From Thermomicrobiaceae bacterium (lineage in GTDB: Bacteria; Chloroflexota; Chloroflexia; Thermomicrobiales; Thermomicrobiaceae): DNA of 14,869 nucleotides. Shown here piece after piece: positions 5,746 to 13,246 of this stretch. Both the position numbers and the translations under genes were made by a program. The notes beneath the pieces are model-generated. The model was not told where the DNA came from, did not search any database, and saw only the letters and a list, made by a program, of their open reading frames with translations. Location of the stretch: NCBI GenBank assembly GCA_007124395.1, contig SLFF01000167.1, positions 1 to 14,869 of the forward strand, given 5' to 3'. Within the stretch, counting starts at the first letter, position 1. The number at the start of each line of letters is the position of its first letter.

Positions 5746-7023
5746 CTACCAGTAGGTCATTGCATCCAGGAACAGGTTACGCAAATCATCCGGGGAAGCC
5801 GGGCGGGGCGAGAGCTTGGTCACCCGCTCCTGCGGCAGCGTTCCCTTGACCAGATCATCAACGTCATCCTCGGTAAATCCGACGGCTTTCAGGCCATTCG
5901 GCATCTGGACACGCTTCATGATGTCGATTGTCGCCTGGGCCAGGCCTTCACCGATCTCCTCGGGATCATTGGTATCCAGCGGATAGCCGAGCAACGCCGA
6001 TGCCCACTTATGTCTCTCCGGTGATGCTACCGCGGTAAACCGGAAGACCGCCGGGGCGTTGAGGATCACCGACATACCGTGCGGGATGATCGGCTTGTCT
6101 GGCGGATACCCTTCCGGAACATAATCTCGCACCATTCCGGAAACCGGATAGGACATACCGTGCGGCAGATGAACCCCGGCGTTGCCAAAACCGATCCCGG
6201 CATACGCCGCAGCAAGGAGCATATCGCTCCGTGCATTCTCGTTTTCCGGATTGAAGACGGCTTCATCGATACTGGCCGCCATCATCTCGATTGCCCGGGC
6301 CGCCCAGATATCACTGATCGGGTTGGAGCCCTGGTAGGCTGGCCGATGGGATGGCGTCTGCGCCGCTTCGCGCTGATCGAACGAGACTGCCGTCAGCGAC
6401 TCCACCGCATGGCTCAAGACGTCCAGCGCTGAACAGGCAGCCACCATCTGCGGCATGCTGCGGGTGTTGTCTGGATCGATGATCCCCAGACTCGGCCGCA
6501 ACGCTCGATGGGCGATACCGGTCTTGGCGTGCATCTCCACAAAGTCGAAGATCGTCGTGCCGGTCGTCTCGCTGCCGGTTCCGGCGGTCGTCGGGATCGC
6601 GATCAGTGGCTTGAGCGGGCCCGGCACTGGTGTGCCTGCACCGATCGGCGGGTTGACGTAGGTCAGGAAGTCAGCGGGATAGGTCGAGTAGAGGTTGGCG
6701 GCCTTGGCGGTATCGATGCTCGATCCACCACCGATTGCTACGAATCCGTCGAACCGGCCCTCCACGGCGAAATCGATCGCCTCCCGGAATGACTGATCAG
6801 TCGGTTCCACTCTGGATTGATCGTAGAGAACCGCATCGAGCCCCGCTTCTTTCAACGCGGTCATTGCGGTCTCAACCGACGGGCTCGACGACAGGCGGGG
6901 ATCAGTTACCACCATAACCCGGGTCGATCCCAGCCGGACCATATCCTGACCGACTTCCCGGGTGACTCCGGCACCAAACTTGATGCTGGACGTATCCATT
7001 GTGAACGCGGTTTCCTTTGGCAT
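5746..7023 (-). CDS. Hydroxyacid-oxoacid transhydrogenase (iron-containing ADH family, ADHFE1-like)
   Basis: This 425-residue protein matches the ADHFE1/HOT branch of the iron-containing alcohol dehydrogenases. HOT oxidises 4-hydroxybutyrate to succinic semialdehyde while reducing 2-oxoglutarate to D-2-hydroxyglutarate, with the nicotinamide cofactor kept bound. Branch marks are KFGAGVTREVG (15-25), the VEPTD segment (72-76), AIGGGSSIDTAKAANLY (96-112), PTTAGTGSETTG (144-155), the RPAYQGSNPISDIWA insertion (227-241) and GTLPQERVTKLSP (394-406). The Fe ligands of the family fit Asp201, His205, His288 (in HLPHGMSYP) and His315 (in IPHGMS). The ATG at 7023 has AGGGAG 6 bases upstream; a longer frame to 7071 adds 16 residues without a ribosome site. 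It lies 110 bases after the Acg-like gene and has its own candidate promoter. Substrate use in this organism is inferred from family only; a plain alcohol dehydrogenase is the alternative. Confidence 0.85.
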   Translation of the reverse strand: MPKETAFTMDTSSIKFGAGVTREVGQDMVRLGSTRVMVVTDPRLSSSPSVETAMTALKEAGLDAVLYDQSRVEPTDQSFREAIDFAVEGRFDGFVAIGGGSSIDTAKAANLYSTYPADFLTYVNPPIGAGTPVPGPLKPLIAIPTTAGTGSETTGTTIFDFVEMHAKTGIAHRALRPSLGIIDPDNTRSMPQMVAACSALDVLSHAVESLTAVSFDQREAAQTPSHRPAYQGSNPISDIWAARAIEMMAASIDEAVFNPENENARSDMLLAAAYAGIGFGNAGVHLPHGMSYPVSGMVRDYVPEGYPPDKPIIPHGMSVILNAPAVFRFTAVASPERHKWASALLGYPLDTNDPEEIGEGLAQATIDIMKRVQMPNGLKAVGFTEDDVDDLVKGTLPQERVTKLSPRPASPDDLRNLFLDAMTYW

Positions 7024-7082
7024 CGGGCACTCCCTGTCTGCTTCGATCGGGCACTGGTTCGATTGCTGCACGTGATTCGGAG

Positions 7083-7091
7083 GTTATAGCA
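7083..7091 (-). promoter_or_regulatory. Candidate extended -10 promoter of the transhydrogenase gene
   Basis: The minus strand reads TGCTATAAC: TATAAC matches the -10 consensus at 5 of 6 positions and carries the TGN extension, about 60 bases before the start codon. No good -35 box is seen, as is common for extended -10 promoters. A small AGGTT/AACCT dyad (7081-7099) overlaps it. Confidence 0.4.
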
Positions 7092-7133
7092 GACAACCTA
7101 TCCCAGCGAGTATCGATTGTCCAGTCAGGGAGG

Positions 7134-8162
7134 CTACTGCGTTATCGAACAGCGCACTACGTCCCGCACCGGGCGACGGGGTGTCGGTTCGCTGCCTGTG
7201 GCGTAGCCCATCCGGATGAGGAGTTGGGGAGGGCCGCGGCGACCGGTAACCTGCCGCAGCTCATCACGCAGATCCGGGTTCTGGCACGCCTGATTCATGA
7301 ACGAGGCAGATACGCCTTCCATCTCGGCCCTCAGTAGCATGCGTTGAAGCGCCTCACCGGTCCGAAACCAGTCCAGTGGTCTGTCCGCCCCGCTTCCGAT
7401 CACGCAGAGAACCGGAGACGTGCGGAGCAGATCACGGTCGCGTGCCATCCAGTGCTGGCCGGGGTCAGCATCGCGCGAACCGAGGGTTTCCCAATCGAGC
7501 GCGGTCGGCACGGACAATCCATATCGTCGAGACGGATCACCCGAGCCAATCCAGACCAGCCGCTCCGCCTGGTAGGCGGCATTGTTGAGATGGAGACAAT
7601 GAGCCCGCACAACGAGATCGGCAATCTTCGTGCGGGTCTCGATCGATTCGGCGAAGTACAGCCAGCAGCCATACTCCGATGCCGTCCAGATTAGACGACG
7701 TTGCAGCTCATGTGGCACCGAACGTGGCTGAAACGGGCGGCGGATCGATCGGCGACGGCGGATACTCCGGAACATCACATCGTCCAGATGATCGGATTTA
7801 TGTGATCGCCCGATACGGACACGGGCCAGAAGTTCCGGCACATCCGGATCTGGCAGGTATTGCACCGAGACCTCGTTGCCAAAATGCTGAATCGCAACCA
7901 TCAGGTTGGTCAACGCGGCCCCGCAGCTGATCAGCATATCGCGGCCGTTCGGATCTGAGACCTTCAATAGTCGGGATCGATCGGCAAACAGCTCGATCGC
8001 GTCTGCGTGGGCAGTAAACAGCCACGGTTGGGTGTTGTGAACCGAGGGTGCCAGCACCGCATAGTTGATACAGAAGGCAAGCTGATCAGCCCTGGATCCG
8101 TTTCGAGGGAAATCTTCATCTCTGGTTTTCCAGGGGTTGTCGCTCAGAAAGTTTCCGGCCAT
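7134..8162 (-). CDS. Acg-family FMN-binding nitroreductase-like protein
   Basis: This 342-residue protein, about the length of mycobacterial Acg (Rv2032), looks like the fused two-repeat nitroreductase fold of that family. Marks are YAVLAPSVHNTQPWLF (34-49, the FMN phosphate region typical of Acg), SCGAALTNLMVA (79-90), a basic FRSIRRRRSIRRPF (131-144), DWFRTGEALQRMLL (264-277) and the end LIRMGYATGSEPTPRRPV (315-332). Acg proteins bind FMN in a closed pocket and may store flavin rather than reduce nitro compounds; this is family knowledge. The ATG at 8162 was chosen because the only longer start (GTG 8213) has no ribosome site and would lie upstream of the start predicted from the element at 8214-8222. 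The ribosome site of the ATG (GGTGGG, close spacing) is poor. It follows the helicase gene by 165 bases on the same strand and precedes the transhydrogenase. Confidence 0.83.
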   Translation of the reverse strand: MAGNFLSDNPWKTRDEDFPRNGSRADQLAFCINYAVLAPSVHNTQPWLFTAHADAIELFADRSRLLKVSDPNGRDMLISCGAALTNLMVAIQHFGNEVSVQYLPDPDVPELLARVRIGRSHKSDHLDDVMFRSIRRRRSIRRPFQPRSVPHELQRRLIWTASEYGCWLYFAESIETRTKIADLVVRAHCLHLNNAAYQAERLVWIGSGDPSRRYGLSVPTALDWETLGSRDADPGQHWMARDRDLLRTSPVLCVIGSGADRPLDWFRTGEALQRMLLRAEMEGVSASFMNQACQNPDLRDELRQVTGRRGPPQLLIRMGYATGSEPTPRRPVRDVVRCSITQ

Positions 8163-8213
8163 CTGCCCACCCGGCCCCGTCAGTTCAGGCCACGCCACTC
8201 CACACAGATTCAC

Positions 8214-8222
8214 ACGATAACA
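8214..8222 (-). promoter_or_regulatory. Candidate extended -10 promoter of the Acg-like gene
   Basis: The minus strand reads TGTTATCGT, a TGN-extended -10 with a 4/6 hexamer, about 52 bases before the ATG at 8162. Just upstream lie two direct GTGAC repeats (plus-strand 8237-8241 and 8248-8252) spaced one helical turn apart, a possible activator site. Confidence 0.3.
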
Positions 8223-8327
8223 ATAGATTCAGCCCAGTGACATCGCTGTGACTGACCATCCAGAGGCGTGTAGAAGTCGTTACAGTGTGAGGGGAACGGA
8301 CGATACCGACGACCTGCCTGGCGCAGA

Positions 8328-11306
8328 TCAGGTCCAGAGCGAGCGCATCTGTGTGGTGACGTCGAAGAGGTCCTCGCCAGCCTGAACCCGCATGATGGCC
8401 TGGGCCTCCGGCGACCGTTGAAAGATCGCGGTTCCCGAGCTCAGGTGCCGATTCCAAGCTCTCTCGAAGTGCTGCACCAGATCCCGATTGCGCCCCAGCA
8501 CGTCCGGAACCTGGTGATAGACCACTCGCTCACCAGTCCGGCCACTACGCATGTAGCGAAGGCCCAGTTGCAGCGATGCGAACACAGAGGCTGGAGGTTC
8601 CGAGATATAGCGAGGGATGATGTACCGCGGGGCGATCAGTGGGGACAGCAATTCGTCCAGCGATGTGGCGAAGAGTTCGCTAGCGTGATCGTCGACACCC
8701 GTCAGATAGCACCGATAGTAGCCATCATCCTGCACAACGACCTGCAACGAATCCGCAGTGAGCGCGGCAGGCAGCAATCCGGCATCCCGGAGTGATTCCA
8801 GAAGTACCAGCCCGAAATCTTCCAGATTCTCCGACGGACCGATCCCGGTGACCGCCGTATGAAATCGCTGCAGCATCCAGTACCCGCCACCGGCGCTGAT
8901 CGCCACCGGAAGAATCAGCCCGGCCGGCAGCGCGCCGGCAATTCCGGTTCCCACCAGTGTGGAGCCGGCCGCGAACACCGTGAGACCACCTCTGGTCAGG
9001 AGATCCCCGGTCAGTGTCTGCCCCGCCTCACCTCTGGCAACACGACGATTGGGAACCCCGAACGAGCGATCGGCGCGAACCCGGATCGTCGTCAATTCAA
9101 CGTTGTCATACGGCTCGCCGAGCTTCCATCGTTCCCGGGCCAGGAGACGCTCTGTGGCGCGTCGTAGCAGTGTCTGGTTGATCTCCGGAATCTCCTCAGG
9201 GAGCGGCGGGCCGAATGGCGATAGCGAATGGTGAACGTGCGAGACGCCGGACTCGATCTCCCCTTCCCGATTCGGGGCGAAGTAGGAGTGATGCTTCCGC
9301 ACGAACCGGTCGTAATCGGCGGTACCCCGGGGATGATCGGGGTCGATACAGATCACATCCCAGTTGTTGGCGACCTTCTCCGGCAGATCAGGATCGAGCC
9401 GGATCGAGCGACCCCGCATCTGATGCACCGCCGTCGCCGAGCTGGCGGTCGTCAGATCAACCAGCACATTGACTCGCCGTGCGTCCCAGCCCTCCCCGAG
9501 CAACCCGCGGGTTCCGATCAGACACTGGCAGTGGCCGGACTGAAAGAACTCGGTGATGTGCGGAACATAGCTCCGGGAAGACCAGCCCCCGCCAGGGGCC
9601 GAAACTCGCACCGTTTGCCCATCTTCGTCCTGCTGATCGCCGGCCATCCCCGTCAGTTGCAACCGCTCCGCCAGACCAGCATCTTCGCCATGCAACCAGT
9701 CTCGAAACCGACGTGCTGTCTCGTTCGAACAGGCAACGGTCTGCGCCGTCATCAGCATAGGGTTCAGGCGAGACACATCACTGTCAGCCAGTAGCGTCTC
9801 CAGGAGCAGAATTGCACTTCCAGCCTGTGGATCGAGCACACCCCGGAGTTGAGCCACCAGATCGCTGCTGGTTCGTTCGTAATCGCAGAGGACGAGCGCC
9901 CTGAGATCCGGACCGAGTTCGTCTGACTCCACCCCGATGATCGTCGCCGCCGCCAGACCCTTGCTGGCTGAGTGAGATAGCACCCGATCGACCGGTGAGA
10001 CGTGCCGCCGAATCCCTCGAGCGGTCAGAACGTAGCCGAGCGGCGGCAAGGCAGCCCGGATCTTCTCCCAGGCCGCTTCATCGCGGGGATCGTCACTCAG
10101 CCGCAACATATGAACAGCATAGTCTTCGATCAGTGTCACCCAGTCGTCGGCCGTCATCGGTTGTCGATGCGGCTCACGGAGGCGGACACCGTCTGGCGGA
10201 GCGATATCGAATCGATGAAACAGCCGCAGTGCAGCTCGAACCAGCTCCGGATTGTCACGTTCGAACCGCACCCAGCTCACCCCGGCACCCGAACTGCCGA
10301 ACCGCTCCAGCGTTCGCTGATTGATCCACTCCAGAAACGGGCGTGAGGCGAAGCGGTGATCCAGCATCTCCGTAATCAGCTCTTCGAACCGGATGTGCTG
10401 CTCGGCAATGTATTCGCCCTCTCGGGAAAGCGGTCTGGTGATGTAGCCGAGTTCCTGATACGGCGCCAGATCGCCTTCCCGTACTACCGCCGGGGTAGGA
10501 ACCTCGAAGTCCGCATAGCCGAACAACCAGCGGTACAGTCCGGATTCACGCTCGCTGAGATCGCGCGGAGGCGTGGCAGTCAGGCCGACCACCAGCGTGT
10601 CGGACCCGATCCGCTCCACCAGCGCCCGGATCAGGTAGCCCCACATCTCGAGCAGGTGGTGACACTCATCCAGCACGATCGTGCAAGATGGGTAAGCGGC
10701 GATGCGTTCCACCAGATCCTGGCCATTGGGGTGCAGCAGATCCAGCAGGCGCTCCGGTTCGTCTCCCCGGGCAATCATCCGGCGAACCCGACGTCGGTAG
10801 CGGCTGAGATCCCGCCGGTATTGCTGGCTATCGGCACGCTGCATCTGCTCGATCTCCGACCGTGCCTGAGCCAGAGACACACCTCGATCCCGCTGGATCG
10901 TCTGAGTCCAGAGGTCAATCACGATCTCGTCGAGTTCTTCGTGCTCGGGGTTGAGATTGCAGAGAGACTGGTAGGTCAGAAAGGAGATCGGGGCATCTGC
11001 GTCAGGCTGTAGCGTTGCCGGGACCGAATCTGGCTGGAAATTCTGCCACTCCCGCAGCCACTGGTTCTGCACTGCGGTATTCGGACAGAAGACAACCGCA
11101 GGGTTTCCCGCCCGTCGGATGATCTCGAGCCCTACTGCGGTCTTTCCAGCGCCCGGTGGCAACACCAGATAACACCGATGCTGATGGTCCGGGGCACGAT
11201 TGTCGTACGCATCCAGCGCCAGGGCCTGATAGCGCCGGAATGGCCACCGAAACGACATCTCCTGAAGCTGGCTGGCTACCAAGGATTCCTCAGCAGGCTC
11301 GCTCAC
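8328..11306 (-). CDS. Large SF2 (DEAD/DEAH-type) helicase with hydrophobic hairpin and unrecognised C-terminal domain
   Basis: The protein has 992 residues. Motor core: Walker A PPGAGKT (50-56), CPNTAVQNQW (74-83, motif Ia region), LTYQS (110-114), DECHH box (213-217), LTATPP (242-247, motif III), then GTRGLLGEGWDA (598-609, motif V) and QMRGRSIRLDP (629-639, motif VI with arginine fingers). This places it with the restriction-subunit/Rad25-like branch of SF2. A charged, probably coiled segment (about 140-182) is inserted between Walker A and DECH, and about 330 residues (260-590) separate the two RecA lobes. After the core, residues 773-812 form a glycine- and alanine-rich hydrophobic stretch long enough for a membrane hairpin. 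A 170-residue soluble tail that I do not recognise follows. GTG at 11306 is preceded by AAGGGA at 8 bases. Only 20 bases separate it from the MFS stop, so the two genes are probably co-transcribed. No nuclease or methylase neighbour is present. Its target, DNA or RNA, is unknown. Confidence 0.88.
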   Translation of the reverse strand: MSEPAEESLVASQLQEMSFRWPFRRYQALALDAYDNRAPDHQHRCYLVLPPGAGKTAVGLEIIRRAGNPAVVFCPNTAVQNQWLREWQNFQPDSVPATLQPDADAPISFLTYQSLCNLNPEHEELDEIVIDLWTQTIQRDRGVSLAQARSEIEQMQRADSQQYRRDLSRYRRRVRRMIARGDEPERLLDLLHPNGQDLVERIAAYPSCTIVLDECHHLLEMWGYLIRALVERIGSDTLVVGLTATPPRDLSERESGLYRWLFGYADFEVPTPAVVREGDLAPYQELGYITRPLSREGEYIAEQHIRFEELITEMLDHRFASRPFLEWINQRTLERFGSSGAGVSWVRFERDNPELVRAALRLFHRFDIAPPDGVRLREPHRQPMTADDWVTLIEDYAVHMLRLSDDPRDEAAWEKIRAALPPLGYVLTARGIRRHVSPVDRVLSHSASKGLAAATIIGVESDELGPDLRALVLCDYERTSSDLVAQLRGVLDPQAGSAILLLETLLADSDVSRLNPMLMTAQTVACSNETARRFRDWLHGEDAGLAERLQLTGMAGDQQDEDGQTVRVSAPGGGWSSRSYVPHITEFFQSGHCQCLIGTRGLLGEGWDARRVNVLVDLTTASSATAVHQMRGRSIRLDPDLPEKVANNWDVICIDPDHPRGTADYDRFVRKHHSYFAPNREGEIESGVSHVHHSLSPFGPPLPEEIPEINQTLLRRATERLLARERWKLGEPYDNVELTTIRVRADRSFGVPNRRVARGEAGQTLTGDLLTRGGLTVFAAGSTLVGTGIAGALPAGLILPVAISAGGGYWMLQRFHTAVTGIGPSENLEDFGLVLLESLRDAGLLPAALTADSLQVVVQDDGYYRCYLTGVDDHASELFATSLDELLSPLIAPRYIIPRYISEPPASVFASLQLGLRYMRSGRTGERVVYHQVPDVLGRNRDLVQHFERAWNRHLSSGTAIFQRSPEAQAIMRVQAGEDLFDVTTQMRSLWT

Positions 11307-11326
11307 CAGTCCGATCCCTTCAGTGA

Positions 11327-12637
11327 TCAGGCTGCGGGGCGGGTCTGCTGGCGACGTCGAGGGTGCTCCGGCTTGCGAGCCAGCAAGAACAGAAGTGATC
11401 CAGACGCTACTACCCCACCCAGGATCGTGAACGCCAGCCGATAGTCACCGATCGCATCAGCCATCAAACCAGCGACGATCGGCCCGCCCATCATCCCGAA
11501 CATCACGATCAGGCCAGACAGCCCCATGATGGTGGCGAACGAGCGACGGCCGAAGAAGTCGGCCCGGATCGGCATCATCAAGACACCCCGCACACCGTGG
11601 GCAATACCCTGAACCACCGCAAAGATCAACACCATCCAGAATGCACTTGCCCAGCCGAGCATGATGATCGCAAACCCGGAGCCGAGCATGCAGCCGGCTG
11701 CCAGATATTGCTTGTTGAGGCGGTCCCCGAGAAACCCACCGAACAGATTGCCGAAAATCGAGAAGGTCGTCAGCAGAGCAATGACACTTGCGCCCCGGGT
11801 CAGGCTGTATCCCAGGCTCTCGTTCATGTGAACCACGGCGTGAACCATCACGGTACCAACTACCAGCACACCGAGCGCATGGCCAAATGAAATGAACCAG
11901 AAGGCTGACGTTCGCAACGCCTGCCGGGGAGAGAAATCGTAGCGGTCATCGTACTCGATCGCCTTGACCGCGGCCTCATCAGTCTCGTCGATGACTTCGC
12001 CGTCAGGGCGTAGCCCGTACTGCTCGGGAGTATGCCGGAACACCTGAGCCAGAGGAATGCCGACTACCAGCACCAGAATACCGGACCCGAACGCGGTTTC
12101 TCGCCAGCCAAACGTCGAAAGCGAGACCGCAACGGCTGGAACCATCAGCCCACCAAGGCCCATACCAACATGGACAATGCCCATCGCCGAGGAGCGCCGC
12201 TTCTGGAACCAGTTGACGACCGTAGCGCCGATCGACTTGAACCCGGCCATACTGACGCCGACCGCCATGAGCAAGAAGGTTGCGTAGAACGTCCAGAGTG
12301 AGTTTATCTGGCTGAATGCCAGAAACCCGATCCCGAAGAGCACCATGCCGATGGTCATCACCATCCGCGGGCCCCACTTATCGAGCATCCAGCCCTGGAT
12401 CGGGCCGAGCAGGCCGCTCTCGGCCTGTTGGGCGGAGAAGGCAACGGAGAACGCAGTACGGCTCCAGTTGAACTCCTGCTGCATGACAAGTACGTATGAG
12501 CCGAAGGCCTGCATCAGCAAACCGGTTGTAATCGCCTGAATCCAGATACCGGCGGCAACGATCCACCAGCCATAGAACAGGCCACTGGTTCGACGTCGCA
12601 CCCATTCGGTGCTGATCAACGAGAGTTCCTCTTTCAT
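11327..12637 (-). CDS. MFS transporter, monocarboxylate/oxalate-formate-like
   Basis: This 436-residue protein has about twelve hydrophobic segments in two blocks of six, separated by an acidic cytoplasmic loop (roughly 200-240, with DGEVIDETDEAAVK). The opening FYGWWIVAAGIW (21-32) is typical of the monocarboxylate porter/oxalate-formate antiporter group. The loop 2-3 signature is GWMLDKWGPR (82-91), with the repeated form GGFLGDRLNKQ (300-310) in the second half. It ends in a basic cytoplasmic tail. Carboxylate substrates are likely by family but not shown. The ATG is preceded only by a poor CAGGG site, next to a leader hairpin. It has its own promoter candidate and is followed after 20 bases by the helicase gene. 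It could instead be an efflux or unrelated MFS porter. Confidence 0.88.
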   Translation of the reverse strand: MKEELSLISTEWVRRRTSGLFYGWWIVAAGIWIQAITTGLLMQAFGSYVLVMQQEFNWSRTAFSVAFSAQQAESGLLGPIQGWMLDKWGPRMVMTIGMVLFGIGFLAFSQINSLWTFYATFLLMAVGVSMAGFKSIGATVVNWFQKRRSSAMGIVHVGMGLGGLMVPAVAVSLSTFGWRETAFGSGILVLVVGIPLAQVFRHTPEQYGLRPDGEVIDETDEAAVKAIEYDDRYDFSPRQALRTSAFWFISFGHALGVLVVGTVMVHAVVHMNESLGYSLTRGASVIALLTTFSIFGNLFGGFLGDRLNKQYLAAGCMLGSGFAIIMLGWASAFWMVLIFAVVQGIAHGVRGVLMMPIRADFFGRRSFATIMGLSGLIVMFGMMGGPIVAGLMADAIGDYRLAFTILGGVVASGSLLFLLARKPEHPRRRQQTRPAA

Positions 12638-12645
12638 TGGCCCTG

Positions 12646-12672
12646 GAGATGCAGGCGGGGAGCGTGCATCTC
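12646..12672 (-). repeat. 8-bp inverted repeat in the leader of the MFS gene
   Basis: GAGATGCA (12646-12653) and TGCATCTC (12665-12672) are exact reverse complements around 11 bases. On the transcript the hairpin ends 8 bases before the start codon and just before the weak ribosome site. Upstream, TCCCG (12676-12680) can pair with either of two CGGGA copies (12686-12690, 12698-12702), within a near-tandem TGCGCCGGGA / TGCGCGCCGGGA repeat (12681-12702). Confidence 0.5.
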
Positions 12673-12723
12673 GTTTCCCGTGCGCCGGGATGCGCGCCGG
12701 GAACTACGACAGATTCGTATCCT

Positions 12724-12751
12724 TTTCTACCACGCGGTAGACAATCGTCAA
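12724..12751 (-). promoter_or_regulatory. Candidate promoter of the MFS-helicase operon
   Basis: On the minus strand TTGACG (12751-12746) is followed by 16 bases and TAGAAA (12729-12724), with 5/6 and 4/6 matches. A 6-bp dyad TCTACC/GGTAGA (12726-12741) covers part of the -10 and the spacer and could be an operator. The transcript would have a leader of about 80 bases. Confidence 0.35.
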
Positions 12752-12783
12752 CTGTCGCAGACAGGTGTATGCGAGCGTTCTGG

Positions 12784-13146
12784 TCACTCCGCCGGTGCGT
12801 CGTACCACTCGGGAGGTCCGACATTGGTGATGCTGATGTGCGTCATCGACATGCCAGGTGCTGCGCCGTGCCAGTGTTTTTCGCCCGGGCCGGTGTAGAT
12901 CACATCGCCGGGATAGATCATCGTCTCTTCGTTCTCATCGCCAACACGTCCTTCCCCATCGAGCACAAAAAGAATCTGCTCTCCCGGGTGCATATGCCAG
13001 TGCGTGCGGGCGCCGTTCTCGAACTTCACCACCGAGAGACTCATTCCACCTTCGCGCTGGGAGTCCATGACTCGCTGAAGCCAGACTTCGCCGGTGAACG
13101 TATCACCCTGTGATGCGCGAGTCTCGCCCTTTCGCACAACCTTCAC
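12784..13146 (-). CDS. Small cupin-domain protein
   Basis: This 120-residue single cupin beta-barrel carries both metal motifs. Motif 1 is GARTHWHMHPGE (45-56), giving His49, His51 (or His53) and Glu56. Motif 2 is PGDVIYTGPGEKHWHG (79-94), giving His91. GMSLSVVKFENGA before motif 1 and MTHISI after motif 2 are usual for the small cupins that accompany carboxylate and aromatic metabolism. The reaction, if any, is unknown. The GTG at 13146 fits GAGGGAG at 8 bases; a TTG at 13152 would be too close to it. It has its own promoter and precedes the MFS gene, 146 bases away, which has a separate promoter candidate. Confidence 0.88.
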   Translation of the reverse strand: MKVVRKGETRASQGDTFTGEVWLQRVMDSQREGGMSLSVVKFENGARTHWHMHPGEQILFVLDGEGRVGDENEETMIYPGDVIYTGPGEKHWHGAAPGMSMTHISITNVGPPEWYDAPAE

Positions 13147-13195
13147 GGCCAACTCTCCCTCGTTCCTCTCGAAACCGACTCAAATCAACAGCCTC

Positions 13196-13224
13196 ATCCT
13201 AAATGAGTCGCTGTGGTGTGTCTA
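13196..13224 (-). promoter_or_regulatory. Promoter of the cupin gene
   Basis: On the minus strand TAGACA (13224-13219) is followed by exactly 17 bases and TAGGAT (13201-13196), with 5/6 and 4/6 matches to the housekeeping consensus. The predicted start is near 13189, giving a leader of about 43 bases. A GACTCA/TGAGTC dyad flanks the start region. It is one of the two best-matching promoters in the window. Confidence 0.5.
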
Positions 13225-13246
13225 CGAAAACACGACCGTTCCGGGA

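Noticed and set aside
8328..11306. Helicase as the Res subunit of a restriction-modification system
   Set aside because: Motor motifs resemble that branch, but there is no nuclease motif visible in it and no methylase gene within the 14.9 kb.
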